In this document: piece after piece, positions 50,728 through 60,123 of the stretch | How the letters are laid out: every line of letters begins with the position of its first letter | How positions within the stretch are numbered: the stretch's first letter is position 1 | Assembly: GCA_964548535.1 (NCBI GenBank) | Contig: CAZJRQ010000002.1 | Coordinates: 62,001 to 126,000 of the forward strand | Direction: 5' to 3' | Length of the DNA: 64,000 nucleotides | Source: CAZJRQ01 sp964548535 | Lineage (GTDB): Bacteria > Bacillota > Clostridia > Oscillospirales > Ruminococcaceae | Program-made: the position numbers and the translations under genes | Notes under the pieces: model-generated | Database searches by the model: none | Seen by the model: the letters and a program-made list of their open reading frames with translations, nothing else | Told to the model about the DNA's origin: nothing

Positions 50728-51258
50728 ATGAATTCGTTAAAATTTCTGATATACACTCTCGGAAGAATCGGTATGGTAATTGTATCGATTATAACAGGTG
50801 TGTTTTTTGGAAATATTGTCTTCCCTGCACTTGCATCAATTGTTCCAAAATCACTCAATAATGTAAGTGATTTCATAACCAACAAAAATACTCAGTCGTT
50901 TGTAGCTTGGCTAATTATGCTTGTTATTTTAGTTTTAGTTTTTTATGACGATGGCAAAAAGCATACAGCTTATGATATTTGGAGCAGTGTGAATATTGCG
51001 ATAACGACTATATTGATGTGGCTTGTTTATTTTATTCCTGCTATTTTTAGAGATTCGTTTTATTCAAGCGGTCAAGGAGAATTCTTCTATAATGCACTAT
51101 ATTTTCCTTTCAAATGGATTAGTGACGGAGCAGGTATCGATTATTTGTTTAGTGTTGCGATAGGGTTTGGATTTATGATTGCTTTGGTGTTTTTCACGTA
51201 TGTATTGTCATACAAATTGTATTTGAAAAAACATTCTGCTGCATTCAAAATAAACTAA
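50728..51258 (+). CDS. Polytopic membrane protein, function unknown
   Basis: A 176-residue protein with four hydrophobic segments (about 8-35, 55-73, 85-105 and 140-165) and few charged residues in between. I do not recognise the family. Start: ATG 50728, 4-5 nt after GGAGGT; the in-frame ATG at 50716 is directly in front of that ribosome binding site and is rejected. It has its own promoter and stands just before the pilus locus, without clear relation. Confidence 0.65.
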   Translation: MNSLKFLIYTLGRIGMVIVSIITGVFFGNIVFPALASIVPKSLNNVSDFITNKNTQSFVAWLIMLVILVLVFYDDGKKHTAYDIWSSVNIAITTILMWLVYFIPAIFRDSFYSSGQGEFFYNALYFPFKWISDGAGIDYLFSVAIGFGFMIALVFFTYVLSYKLYLKKHSAAFKIN

Positions 51259-51445
51259 TTGATTGTGAGAAAATTAAAATTGAGTTGTTGCCATTATATT
51301 AATCTGGAATGAATTGATAATATAATATACAAAAAATTCAGAATTTTTAACTAATGAAAATGACGATTTATTCAAATTAGTCAGTTTTAATAAAATTAGC
51401 ACGTATATTTTGTTAATAAAAATACTAAAAAGTTTGGATTTTTTC

Positions 51446-51474
51446 TTGATTAAGTTGATAAAAAATGTTATAAT
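51446..51474 (+). promoter_or_regulatory. SigA-type promoter of the pil operon
   Basis: TTGATT (51446-51451), 17 bp, TATAAT (51469-51474). A leader of about 70 nt leads to pilC. I see nothing else in 51259-51445. Confidence 0.65.
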
Positions 51475-51548
51475 TAGAAAAATGCATTTTGATAGATTTG
51501 TGATGAATGTAAAAAAATGCGTTAAAATGTGGAGGTGTGTCCTGAAAA

Positions 51549-52745
51549 ATGAAAAATTATACCTATGTGGCTAAGGATTCTCAAGGTAGGACTATTAAGG
51601 GAGTGCTTGAGTGTGAAAATCCTGAAGAAGTTCTCGAAAGAATCCATGACCAGGGATTGTTTTGCATTAGTTACGCTGAGGCATTAGGTAGTGCAAGAAA
51701 GAATTCTCATAAATTTAAGACGAAAGATCTTGCGTTTTCTTGTCGTCAGTTAGCGGCAATGATGACTTCGGGTTTGACAATTGTTAAGTCTTTGGATATT
51801 CTTTATAAAGAGGAAGAGAAAAAGGCAGCAAAAGAAACTTGGCTTGGCGTTTATGAAGACGTTAACAAGGGTTCTTCATTAGCAGAGGCATTAAAGACTA
51901 GAGAGGGAACGTTCCCTAACTTCTTTATAATGATGGTTGAAGCTGGTGAGTCGTCTGGTACTCTTGATGTTACGATGCAGAGGTTGAGTGATTATTATGC
52001 GTCAACAAACAAACTGAACAATAGAGTTAAGGCAGCTATGACTTATCCTATTATTCTTGGAATTTTGTGTTTGGTAATGGTAATTGGTATGTTTACATTT
52101 ATTATGCCAAACTTTGCGGGAATGATGGAAGAAGAGGATATGCCGGCAGTTTCAAGAGCGTTGTTTGCATTTAGTGATTTCATTCGAGAGAGATGGTACA
52201 TACTTATTATCATAATCGCTGTAATCATATTTGGTATATTCTTTGCAATGAGAGTTGAATCGATTAAACTGAAATGGGATTATTTCAAACTTAAATGCCC
52301 ATTGGTAGGTAAGCTTATTGTTAAGATTTATGAAGGAAGATTTGCTAGAACACTTTCTTCACTTTATTCAAGTGGTATTTCAATGGTGGATTGTCTGGAA
52401 CGTGCATCAAAAATTCTTGATAATACATATGTTGATAAAATGTTTATACAGGTTGTTGATGAGGTTCAGCAAGGTGCACCTCTTTCTCAATCACTTTCAA
52501 GAACAGAAATTTTCGAAGGAATGTTTTGTTCAATCATTTATGTAGGTGAGGAATCAGGTTCTCTTGATGAAATTCTTGAGAAAACTGCTGATTATTATGA
52601 GGAAGAAGCAGATGCTGCTGTTACAAGACTTGTAGGCATGATGGAACCACTTCTAATCATCGTAATGGGTGTTGCGATTGGTCTATGTCTTGCAGGTATA
52701 TTCCCAGTACTATACGGTGGTATGGAGAATGTTGATAAGACTTAA
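51549..52745 (+). CDS. pilC: Type IV pilus inner-membrane platform protein PilC
   Basis: A 398-residue GspF/PilC-family protein, the inner-membrane platform on which the PilB and PilT motors act. Two homologous T2SSF cytoplasmic domains (about 60-180 and 260-380) contain the typical FSCRQLAAMMTSGL and RTLSSLYSSGISM helices; membrane segments are near 165-190, 215-235 and 370-390. An N-terminal YVAKDSQGRTIKG segment is also typical. GGAGGTG lies 13 nt before the ATG. It is the first gene of the pilus operon. Confidence 0.95.
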   Translation: MKNYTYVAKDSQGRTIKGVLECENPEEVLERIHDQGLFCISYAEALGSARKNSHKFKTKDLAFSCRQLAAMMTSGLTIVKSLDILYKEEEKKAAKETWLGVYEDVNKGSSLAEALKTREGTFPNFFIMMVEAGESSGTLDVTMQRLSDYYASTNKLNNRVKAAMTYPIILGILCLVMVIGMFTFIMPNFAGMMEEEDMPAVSRALFAFSDFIRERWYILIIIIAVIIFGIFFAMRVESIKLKWDYFKLKCPLVGKLIVKIYEGRFARTLSSLYSSGISMVDCLERASKILDNTYVDKMFIQVVDEVQQGAPLSQSLSRTEIFEGMFCSIIYVGEESGSLDEILEKTADYYEEEADAAVTRLVGMMEPLLIIVMGVAIGLCLAGIFPVLYGGMENVDKT

Positions 52746-52778
52746 TAATTATAAAATTTTGAATGAGGTGAAGGAAAA

Positions 52779-54257
52779 ATGCTATCATTTGATATATCTG
52801 ATAGAAGAATTAATATTGTTAAAGGCGATAATACTGCGAATAAAATTAAAATTGATAAGTCATTGTCATTGGAAATTCCTGAGGACATGATTTCTAATGC
52901 TGAAATTGTTAACTTAACTGGAGTAGCTGATTTAGTTTTGAACGCTTTGAAGGCTGAGGAAATGGTTGATAAGGATGCTGTAGTAACTTTCTCATCTGCA
53001 AATATCGTGTTTAAGGAACTTGTAGTTCCAAAGGCTAAGGGATATGAGTTTTTGACAATGGTACAAAATCATATGAGCCAGGAGATGGGTATCACTGATG
53101 ACTACTCTATTTCATATACTGTAGTAGGTGAGGCAGGCGAAGACAGCCCAGGCTCTGTAAAAGTACTTGCAACTGCTTGTCCTAGTATAGTTGTTGAAAG
53201 TTTCAGAAAGATGTTTAGTATAATGGGTATTAATTTGAGATCAGTTAATATTAGCTGTAACTCAATTTCAAGAATTGTACTTAGTGATAAGTCAAATCTT
53301 GATCAAATGCCTTTGTTGGTTTGTCAGCTTGATAAAAACTTTATTGGTTTGACTTTGTTTGAAAATGGACAAATGGCTTTTGCTAGATATGTACCTATTT
53401 CTGCTGAAGATTACGATACTGATGATTACGTAATTGAAGCTTTAAATGAGAATATATTTAGAATGGAACAGTTTAACAAGGCAAGAGGAGGCCCTGGTCT
53501 TAGCAATGTAATTCTTTACGGTGAGATTGAAGATTACATTAAGATTGTTGACTCACTTGATGGCTTGGAAATTAAGGCATCAGTACTTGGAGTTCCATCA
53601 CAGATTACAGGTTATGAGAATTTCGATTTCACAGTATTTGCTAATGCGATTGCAGCTTTATATAAGAGAAACAAGCAAACAGAGCGTATCAATCTTCTTG
53701 AGGTTGATTCATCTACTGGTAAATCAAGTTCTGGCGTTAACTCAATGCTTATTACTGCTGGTGTAATAGTAGCTGCATCTATAATTGCAATTGGCGCTGT
53801 TACTTTATTTGTAAAACTAAAGATTGATGGTGTTAATAAAGAAATAATTGAAACTGAACAGCTGATTGCACAGCATGATAAGGTTTTGGCAGAAAATCAG
53901 AAGTGGAAAGATAATTTGCAGATTATTGATAATTATAAAATGATTGTAAATGTAGCAAATGATAACCTATCTGGGCTGCCAGTAGTCAAAAAGGAAATTT
54001 TCGACAAAATCGATGAGGTAATAGGTACTGATATAGAGTATACTGGTTTCTCATATGACCAAGCTAGCGGTGTGGTTACAATCACTGATGTGAAACTGCC
54101 AGGACAGCTTGAAGCTCCAGAGTTCGTTAGAAAAATGAAGGATTTGGATTATTTTGCTGAAGTTCAGTTTACTGGATATACAGGTAAGGGTACTGAAGAT
54201 AGCCCAGTTATAATTTCTAGCCTTATACTTTATATGAAAGGACAGGGAGAAGAATAA
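52779..54257 (+). CDS. PilM-PilN fusion protein of the type IV pilus
   Basis: A 492-residue protein combining two usually separate alignment-complex parts. Residues 1-295 look like PilM (actin-like fold: MLSFDISDRRINIVKGD at the start, later conserved strands). Residues 303-307 are RINLL, the N-terminal motif of PilN that docks into PilM, followed by the PilN membrane segment (about 323-346), a coiled coil (350-385) and the periplasmic-type PilN domain to 492. In most bacteria pilM and pilN are adjacent genes. The ATP-site residues of PilM were not verified. It overlaps the pilO-like gene by one base (TAATG), showing translational coupling. Confidence 0.85.
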   Translation: MLSFDISDRRINIVKGDNTANKIKIDKSLSLEIPEDMISNAEIVNLTGVADLVLNALKAEEMVDKDAVVTFSSANIVFKELVVPKAKGYEFLTMVQNHMSQEMGITDDYSISYTVVGEAGEDSPGSVKVLATACPSIVVESFRKMFSIMGINLRSVNISCNSISRIVLSDKSNLDQMPLLVCQLDKNFIGLTLFENGQMAFARYVPISAEDYDTDDYVIEALNENIFRMEQFNKARGGPGLSNVILYGEIEDYIKIVDSLDGLEIKASVLGVPSQITGYENFDFTVFANAIAALYKRNKQTERINLLEVDSSTGKSSSGVNSMLITAGVIVAASIIAIGAVTLFVKLKIDGVNKEIIETEQLIAQHDKVLAENQKWKDNLQIIDNYKMIVNVANDNLSGLPVVKKEIFDKIDEVIGTDIEYTGFSYDQASGVVTITDVKLPGQLEAPEFVRKMKDLDYFAEVQFTGYTGKGTEDSPVIISSLILYMKGQGEE

Positions 54258-55012
54258 TGAAACTTACATATCGTGATAAAGTAATATTGATTACTCTTTT
54301 AGTAATTTTAGTTTGGGTAGTTGGTGTGATTAATTTCATAAAACCTAAGTTTGATGAATTGTCAACTGTAAACACAACTTTGGATGGAAAAACTGCTGAG
54401 CTTACGAAAAAGAAGCAGCAAGTAGAGGAAGAAAAAGACCTGCCTCAGCGTGTAAAGAAAGCTTATGAAGAAGCAACAGCTTTAGCTGAAAACTTCTATG
54501 GAAAAATGCCAAGTGATGATGTATGTGAGGCAGTTGATAACCTTCTTGATGACTTTAGTAGTGAAAGTGATAAGATTGTTAATGATCAAATGACACTTTC
54601 TCTTTATTCATCAAAGGTACTTAGCAAATATCAGTACAATGCAAATATTTTAGTAACTGAAATTGATAAGACTGTTGAATCTCAAAAGGATGTTATGACT
54701 TCAGCAACAACTTTGGATCCTGCGAACCCTGAGAGTGCTACAAATGTTGCAGATACTACTGATGGTGCAGAGATAGACCCAGCATCTTTGGCAGTTACAA
54801 TTCCTAGTTATAGTATTAATTTTGGATTTGAATGTAAGTTATCTAGTCTTCAGGAATTTATGGATAAGCTTACAACAAACAATCAGAAGAGCTTGGTAAT
54901 TTCATCATGTAATATCGCAGATGTTCATGAGGATACAGTTACTGGTACTTTGACATTGGATTTCATGATGATGCCAACACTTGAAGATCCAACTACACTT
55001 GAAGATAATTAA
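54257..55012 (+). CDS. pilO: PilO-like pilus assembly protein
   Basis: A 251-residue bitopic protein: a short cytoplasmic tail, one membrane segment (about 9-27), a coiled coil (about 35-75) and an extracellular ferredoxin-like domain (about 165-251, with YSINFGFECKLSSLQEFMDKL). This layout and the position after PilN identify PilO, which pairs with PilN in the alignment complex. An acidic, Thr/Ala/Pro-rich insert (about 140-175) is present. Its ATG overlaps the stop of the fusion gene. Confidence 0.85.
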   Translation: MKLTYRDKVILITLLVILVWVVGVINFIKPKFDELSTVNTTLDGKTAELTKKKQQVEEEKDLPQRVKKAYEEATALAENFYGKMPSDDVCEAVDNLLDDFSSESDKIVNDQMTLSLYSSKVLSKYQYNANILVTEIDKTVESQKDVMTSATTLDPANPESATNVADTTDGAEIDPASLAVTIPSYSINFGFECKLSSLQEFMDKLTTNNQKSLVISSCNIADVHEDTVTGTLTLDFMMMPTLEDPTTLEDN

Positions 55013-55137
55013 TAAATAACGCATTTAGTAGGTAGAGAATGGAAAAAAAGTTCTCTGCCGAAAAGTGTTATATATTGATTAAAAGATTTATAATAATCGA
55101 AAACGTATTTAACCTATTAAAAGGAAAGGTGGTAATT

Positions 55138-57438
55138 ATGAAAAAGCGAATACGAAACGAGCATGGTGCGGTACTTGTTACAGTAGTTGCAATAATGCTA
55201 ATGGCATCAATTTTGATTTCTTCTGTTATATTTTTCGTAGGTGTAAACTCAAGCACTACTAATGCTAGTTATAGGAATGAGCAGGCATACTTGATGGCAT
55301 CGTCAAGTTTGCAAAGCTATATTAATACTATTGAAAAAGAAACTAGTGGTGCTGGTGCAGCTGCTTATATAACAAATCTAAAAAGTTTAGCTAATGCAGG
55401 TGCTGAAACAACCATTGATTATGGTGATACAGATTTAAACAATAAAATGGGAACATGTAAGCTAAAGCTTGAGAATGATCCTGTAACCGCAAACCAAATA
55501 AAAATAACTGCAACAGCTGAGTTTGCTGGTGAAACTGAGAAAATAACTGCTTATATTGCAACGGGCAGCGGTTCAAAACCTGTAAATTTTTCAAATGCTA
55601 TTGAGGTTTTGGGTAATTCAAGTAATACGTATAACAATACCCAGGTTATTGGTGACTTTGCTTCGTTAAATAACGGAAGTGGTATAGAATATACATTTCA
55701 AAATGACCCAAAGATAAACGGAAGTTTCCTGATATACGGCAGCGCGAAAATAAACACAAAGATTTATCTTAACTTGGGTGCTAGTCAAAGTTCTACAACA
55801 AGGGGATCACAAGTAACAATTGCTGAGAATTTTACTATGACGAACGAAACACAAATTTTCCAATATTTCCCTAGACCGGCAGGAGTAACTGACTTTAACT
55901 ATGTGAATGTTGGTAAGACACTTACTTCCACTAACAATACTTGGATTGGTGAGAGTGGAAAAGATGTAGATGTTTATTGCTCAGAAGCAAAAATCAGTGG
56001 TGGTACATTTGATAATTATGGCAATTTTCATTGTTATAAACTTGGTACTAGTAATGGTGATGCTACATTTAATGTAACTGGTGGTGGTGCTTATATAGAC
56101 GGAGACCTTTACGTTGAAGGCGATTTGAAAGTAGTTGGTGGAAAATTAAAAGTAAAGGGAAATCTTTATGTTGGTGGTACTGTTGCAGGTACAGTTAGGA
56201 ATGGGGACGATACAGCAAACAAAACTGCTCTAAGTTTTCCGGCAAATCCTCCTACTAGACCAGCTATTGACCTAATCTCAGATGAATATGTATATATGCC
56301 TGAGGACTTTATGGTTTCTGATGTTATTGAAGGAAGCAATAATCCTATTGCTTCAATTTATAAAAATATGTACGAAGCCGATGGAACTACTATAAAATCA
56401 ACCGTTAAAACATCACAGAACTTTGCATACAAGCCAAGTTCATTTGATTTAGTTGATCCATATGTTTTAACTGATACCACAACAATACCTGCAACAACAA
56501 AAACATCAACTTTTATGTTCAAAATTGATGAAAGTTGTAGTTTCACTAGATGGCTTGATTCTGGTGGAAACCCTAACAATATGAATGGAAATCCTAGAAT
56601 ATTGGTAGAAGTTCCAAATGATAAAGACATTGTAATTATTTTGTCAGATGATATTAAGAATTTCGATAAACAAATTAATTTTATTGTTAAAAACAATTCC
56701 GATTTTGTTAAGGTAGATGGTACTGCGCTTGCGGCGGATGAACTTGTTGATGCTATGGGCTATGTTACGGATCTTTCTGGTAATAGAAAAACAGATGCTT
56801 CAGGTGATTTCATTGAGGCAGGCCATAAATACCATTGCTATTTTGTTTCAGATTCTGGCGTAGGAACAACTAGTGCTCCAGTGGCACCAAGTATTAGAAG
56901 TAGCCATTCTGGATTTAAAACTACGACTTACAATTTTGCTAAGGTAAATGTTTTGGAATATAACACATATATTAGAATGTTTACAGATGCTTCTAGAAAT
57001 GATGGCAACGGTCAAAATGAGCTTAAGCCAATTGATTTTGAGACATCCTTTATTTTTGATCCAACTATAAACAATGTGTATTATAAGCCTGAATGCTCTG
57101 ATATTGTTTTCTTAATGTCTGAGGGTTCTAATTTAAAAATTAGCCAAGGTGGTTTCTTCCAAGGTTCTATCTATGCACCTCAAGCTACAGTTGAATTAGG
57201 AACACAAAGTTGGGAAGTAGAAACTTACACTAATTTGGTAGATGCATCTGGTAATTTTATGCATCAAAAACTGAAAATTAATATTATGGGTGTCGTTATT
57301 GCAAATGATTTTAAGCATGAAAATGAAAGCTGGTATGCATATCAAAAGCCTTCACCAACATCAATTTTGAAATTGAGTAAGATTCCGAAGTCACCAGTAT
57401 CAACGGCATATAAGTTAGTTCGATATAATTATAATTAA
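55138..57438 (+). CDS. Very large PilX-like pilus-associated protein
   Basis: A 766-residue protein with an N-terminal pilin-like helix (RNEHGAVLVTVVAIMLMASILISS, residues about 5-28) resembling PilX, which lacks the canonical G-F-T-L-x-E cleavage motif. The rest is extracellular and strand-rich, with Gly/Asn/Thr repeats around 175-350 (for example AYIDGDLYVEGDLKVVGGKLKV) that suggest a beta-helix like bactofilin-type folds, plus a C-terminal domain. By position and size it could be a pilus tip or adhesin component. Start: ATG 55138 after AAGGAAAGGTGG; the 33 upstream codons of the longer frame are leader. It lies between pilO and two pseudopilin genes. Confidence 0.75.
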   Translation: MKKRIRNEHGAVLVTVVAIMLMASILISSVIFFVGVNSSTTNASYRNEQAYLMASSSLQSYINTIEKETSGAGAAAYITNLKSLANAGAETTIDYGDTDLNNKMGTCKLKLENDPVTANQIKITATAEFAGETEKITAYIATGSGSKPVNFSNAIEVLGNSSNTYNNTQVIGDFASLNNGSGIEYTFQNDPKINGSFLIYGSAKINTKIYLNLGASQSSTTRGSQVTIAENFTMTNETQIFQYFPRPAGVTDFNYVNVGKTLTSTNNTWIGESGKDVDVYCSEAKISGGTFDNYGNFHCYKLGTSNGDATFNVTGGGAYIDGDLYVEGDLKVVGGKLKVKGNLYVGGTVAGTVRNGDDTANKTALSFPANPPTRPAIDLISDEYVYMPEDFMVSDVIEGSNNPIASIYKNMYEADGTTIKSTVKTSQNFAYKPSSFDLVDPYVLTDTTTIPATTKTSTFMFKIDESCSFTRWLDSGGNPNNMNGNPRILVEVPNDKDIVIILSDDIKNFDKQINFIVKNNSDFVKVDGTALAADELVDAMGYVTDLSGNRKTDASGDFIEAGHKYHCYFVSDSGVGTTSAPVAPSIRSSHSGFKTTTYNFAKVNVLEYNTYIRMFTDASRNDGNGQNELKPIDFETSFIFDPTINNVYYKPECSDIVFLMSEGSNLKISQGGFFQGSIYAPQATVELGTQSWEVETYTNLVDASGNFMHQKLKINIMGVVIANDFKHENESWYAYQKPSPTSILKLSKIPKSPVSTAYKLVRYNYN

Positions 57439-57459
57439 TCTCATGAAAGGAGTATACTT

Positions 57460-58251
57460 ATGAAAAAAAATTATAAAGGTATGACTTTAATTGAGGTTGT
57501 TGTGGCAATGGCTGTTTTTGGAATTTCATCTGCAATGCTTTTTACAGCAATGAATTATGCGATTCAAGCGTCAAAGAAAAACAAATTGCGTTCAGAAGAG
57601 ATGTATACTCAAGCAGTAAATGTTGGGCAATACAATTCTAATGATCCAACTTTGAATGTTTCTAACACACCAGTAAGTGGATATAAAGGCCTTGGGACTG
57701 ATAATAAATTTAATTTGAAGGCGACATTTGTTGGTGGAGCAATATTAGAAAGTGAAGCTTATGCTTATCAAGCAAAGCGTACAGACCGTGTTGCTGGTGT
57801 TGACAACTCAAGTTATCAATTAAAGTTTTTTGAAACGAATTTCACTGCTGCTAAGCCTGATCCAGCTAATCAGGTTTATTGGGTAACATTTTTTAATTGT
57901 GATAGTGCTGATTTTAATTATTATGCCGTAAGTAATGGCGGAAAATTTTTTAACACAGATAATTTTTCGACAGGTTCAAGTATTGATGTATTTACATTAG
58001 GTGCTGGCGGAAAGAAAGAATTCGGTGTGGTTACACAAGGTCTTTCTGATCCTAACAACTGGATAGCATTTGCAATTAATGAAGATTGTTTTGCCGCTGG
58101 TGGAACTCCAGGATTTAAAGTGTTTACACAAACTGAATTTGAATCTTTTTATGAATTGGATGCTCTTGGCAACCCAACTGGTTATGTGAATATATACTAT
58201 ATGGGTACGGACCCAATGGGACAGGGCATATTCCAAAATACAGCACCATAA
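57460..58251 (+). CDS. Type IV pseudopilin (minor pilin)
   Basis: A 263-residue prepilin. The leader MKKNYKG is followed by MTLIEVVVAMAVFGI, a class-III signal cleaved by PilD after Gly7 with the essential Glu at +5, and the hydrophobic assembly helix. The globular part (about 35-263) is Asn/Phe/Gly-rich with few cysteines. At this size it is more like a PilV/PilW-type minor pilin than a major subunit. The ribosome binding site AAAGGAG is good; 21 bp after the PilX-like gene. Confidence 0.9.
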   Translation: MKKNYKGMTLIEVVVAMAVFGISSAMLFTAMNYAIQASKKNKLRSEEMYTQAVNVGQYNSNDPTLNVSNTPVSGYKGLGTDNKFNLKATFVGGAILESEAYAYQAKRTDRVAGVDNSSYQLKFFETNFTAAKPDPANQVYWVTFFNCDSADFNYYAVSNGGKFFNTDNFSTGSSIDVFTLGAGGKKEFGVVTQGLSDPNNWIAFAINEDCFAAGGTPGFKVFTQTEFESFYELDALGNPTGYVNIYYMGTDPMGQGIFQNTAP

Positions 58252-58271
58252 GTGAGAGGAGAGTATAAATA

Positions 58272-59057
58272 ATGAAAAAAAATAATGAAAGCGGTTTTAC
58301 TCTCGTTGAGCTGGTTGTTGTAGTTGCGATTTTCGGTATTATAATGGGTGCAGCTTTGAATTTAATGAAACCTATGAATGAAATGTATCGTAAAAATAAA
58401 ACAACAATGGAAACCAACACTACCGGTACAGGACTTGTTAATTACATTGATAAGGAATTGAGATATGCAACAAATATTGTAGTCTTGAAGGATTATAAAG
58501 GTGTTCCTGTAGCAAGTAATGTTGGAAATCAGTATACTAATGTGCTTATTTTGGATAATAATAATCCAGCTGGATATAGCACAACTGGTTATACTCCGAC
58601 AGCTATTATGGGTGAAACTGGTCAAGTAATAAAATGCAGTATAGTTTCTGGCGAGATTAATATAAAGGATTCGGCAGTTGCTATGGGTAAAGATGCATAT
58701 GATAAGTATTTATATGATTTTGAAGCATATGCAAGTGATGCATCGGGAAAATCTTTCTTAAATTTTAATATGAAAACAAAATCAGCATCATATTATAGCG
58801 GTGCATATCATTTTGATAAAGTAGAATTTGAAAAAAAGAATACAACTGATTTGATTAATATTAATAGTATTCTTACATTTAAATCTGAGGGTACATTTGC
58901 ATTTGATGCTACCGCACCAGATTATGGTGACTATTCTCCTGGTGATTATACTACTTATCCTATAGTAAGTACTCCACCTGCTGGACTTACAACAGAGCAG
59001 CAATCTTACTACGGCACTAGTAATGCATATACCTATGTTTTCTATTCGAAATATTAA
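58272..59057 (+). CDS. Type IV pseudopilin (minor pilin)
   Basis: A 261-residue prepilin with leader MKKNNESG and helix FTLVELVVVVAIFGIIMG, i.e. cleavage after Gly8 and Glu at +5 intact. The globular domain has a PilW-like central part (ETNTTGTGLVNYIDKELRYATN, typical of PilW/GspJ pseudopilins). It is last in the operon, 20 bp after the preceding pilin, and followed by an array of hairpins. No short, abundant-type major pilin gene is present in the locus. Confidence 0.9.
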   Translation: MKKNNESGFTLVELVVVVAIFGIIMGAALNLMKPMNEMYRKNKTTMETNTTGTGLVNYIDKELRYATNIVVLKDYKGVPVASNVGNQYTNVLILDNNNPAGYSTTGYTPTAIMGETGQVIKCSIVSGEINIKDSAVAMGKDAYDKYLYDFEAYASDASGKSFLNFNMKTKSASYYSGAYHFDKVEFEKKNTTDLININSILTFKSEGTFAFDATAPDYGDYSPGDYTTYPIVSTPPAGLTTEQQSYYGTSNAYTYVFYSKY

Positions 59058-59078
59058 TAATAAGTAATTATTATTTTA

Positions 59079-59153
59079 ACACTCGACCGTTTTTTGGTCG
59101 AGTGCTGAAAAAATCCCCTTAAATGAATAATTCAGTTAAGGAGATTTTTTCAG
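59079..59153 (+). terminator. Double hairpin after the pil operon
   Basis: First stem CACTCGACC / GGTCGAGTG (59079-59087 with 59095-59103); second a 19-bp stem with one mismatch (59103-59121 with 59135-59153), with a T6 run inside its 3' arm. Together a strong transcription barrier. Confidence 0.75.
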
Positions 59154-59174
59154 CAGTATTATATTCAATGGTAT

Positions 59175-59216
59175 AAAAATCCCCCCAAAAACAAGTTGTT
59201 GATTGAGGGGGTTTTT
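59175..59216 (-). terminator. Terminator of pilD
   Basis: Minus strand: AAAAACCCCCTC pairs with GGGGGGATTTTT (59205-59216 with 59175-59186), then T-rich sequence. Confidence 0.65.
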
Positions 59217-59241
59217 GAAAGTATTTTAATCAATTATTGAT

Positions 59242-60057
59242 TTAGATTACGGCTTTGCTTAATTCGTTTAAACCGGTGAAAGTTAAGTACCAGTTTCCGA
59301 TTTCATTTGAATATAGAGCAGCTACAGCAACCCCTAATGCTAGCCAAGGACCAAATGCGAAAACAGAATTGCCGTTAGTTTTTTTGATTATTATGCCAGC
59401 AATAGAACCTGTTATAAGGGCTATGCCAACCGCCACTAACACGCCCTGTATTCCGAGGAATAATCCAGCGGCAGCCATGAGATATACATCACCTCTGCCC
59501 ATAGCTTTGCCTTTTGATGCAAGCTCGATTAGCAAAAACGGAATGCTTACTATGAAAAATCCAATGATTTGTGATTTTAATGTAACACCAGTTAGGTCGC
59601 GGCAGAATATGTACTGTGGAATTGCTAGAATTCCGATGAATATTACAACGTATGTTGATATAAGTTGTGTGTCCCAGTCCATAAAGAAAACAACGATTAG
59701 TGCGGAGAATAAAAGTGCTGTGATAATACACTGCAATGGGTGCATTACTGCATCAAATCTCCAGAAAACTAAGAGCCAGCATAAAGCATTTAAAAGCTCA
59801 ACAATTGTGTATCTTGCTGGAATTTTTTCGTGACAGTGTCGACATTTACCGCCTAATAAGCACCAGCTTATTATAGGAATAAGGTCGCGTCGTTTGATTG
59901 GTTCACCACATTTCATGCAGTGTGAGTTGCTTTTGATTATTGATTCGTTTTTTGGTAGTCGGTATATGCAAACGTTGAGAAAACTTCCGATTACTGCACC
60001 AAAAAGGAATACAAACAGATAGATTACCGCTATGTAAAAATAGTCTGTAGTGGTCAA
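59242..60057 (-). CDS. pilD: Prepilin peptidase PilD (A24)
   Basis: A 271-residue polytopic aspartic protease that cleaves prepilin leaders and may N-methylate the new terminus. The N-terminal domain has the zinc cysteines CMKCGEP and CRHCHEK; the catalytic aspartates are in FFMDWDTQ and GRGDVYLM (GxGD). About eight membrane segments. It starts with TTG, 7 nt after GGGAGG. It lies on the opposite strand inside the pil locus, and its promoter overlaps head to head with that of pilB on a shared inverted repeat (60085-60123). Confidence 0.94.
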   Translation of the reverse strand: MTTTDYFYIAVIYLFVFLFGAVIGSFLNVCIYRLPKNESIIKSNSHCMKCGEPIKRRDLIPIISWCLLGGKCRHCHEKIPARYTIVELLNALCWLLVFWRFDAVMHPLQCIITALLFSALIVVFFMDWDTQLISTYVVIFIGILAIPQYIFCRDLTGVTLKSQIIGFFIVSIPFLLIELASKGKAMGRGDVYLMAAAGLFLGIQGVLVAVGIALITGSIAGIIIKKTNGNSVFAFGPWLALGVAVAALYSNEIGNWYLTFTGLNELSKAVI

Positions 60058-60084
60058 ATAATTACCTCCCTAAGCCAATTTATT

Positions 60085-60123
60085 TTGTATTTATATTTTA
60101 ACATATTTATTATGTAAATACAA
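60085..60123. promoter_or_regulatory. Overlapping divergent promoters of pilD and pilB on one inverted repeat
   Basis: Plus strand: TTGTAT (60085-60090), 17 bp, TATTAT (60108-60113) toward pilB. Minus strand: TTGTAT (60118-60123), 17 bp, TAAAAT (60095-60100) toward pilD. The two -35 boxes form the arms TTGTATTTA / TAAATACAA, so only one polymerase can bind at a time. Confidence 0.6.
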
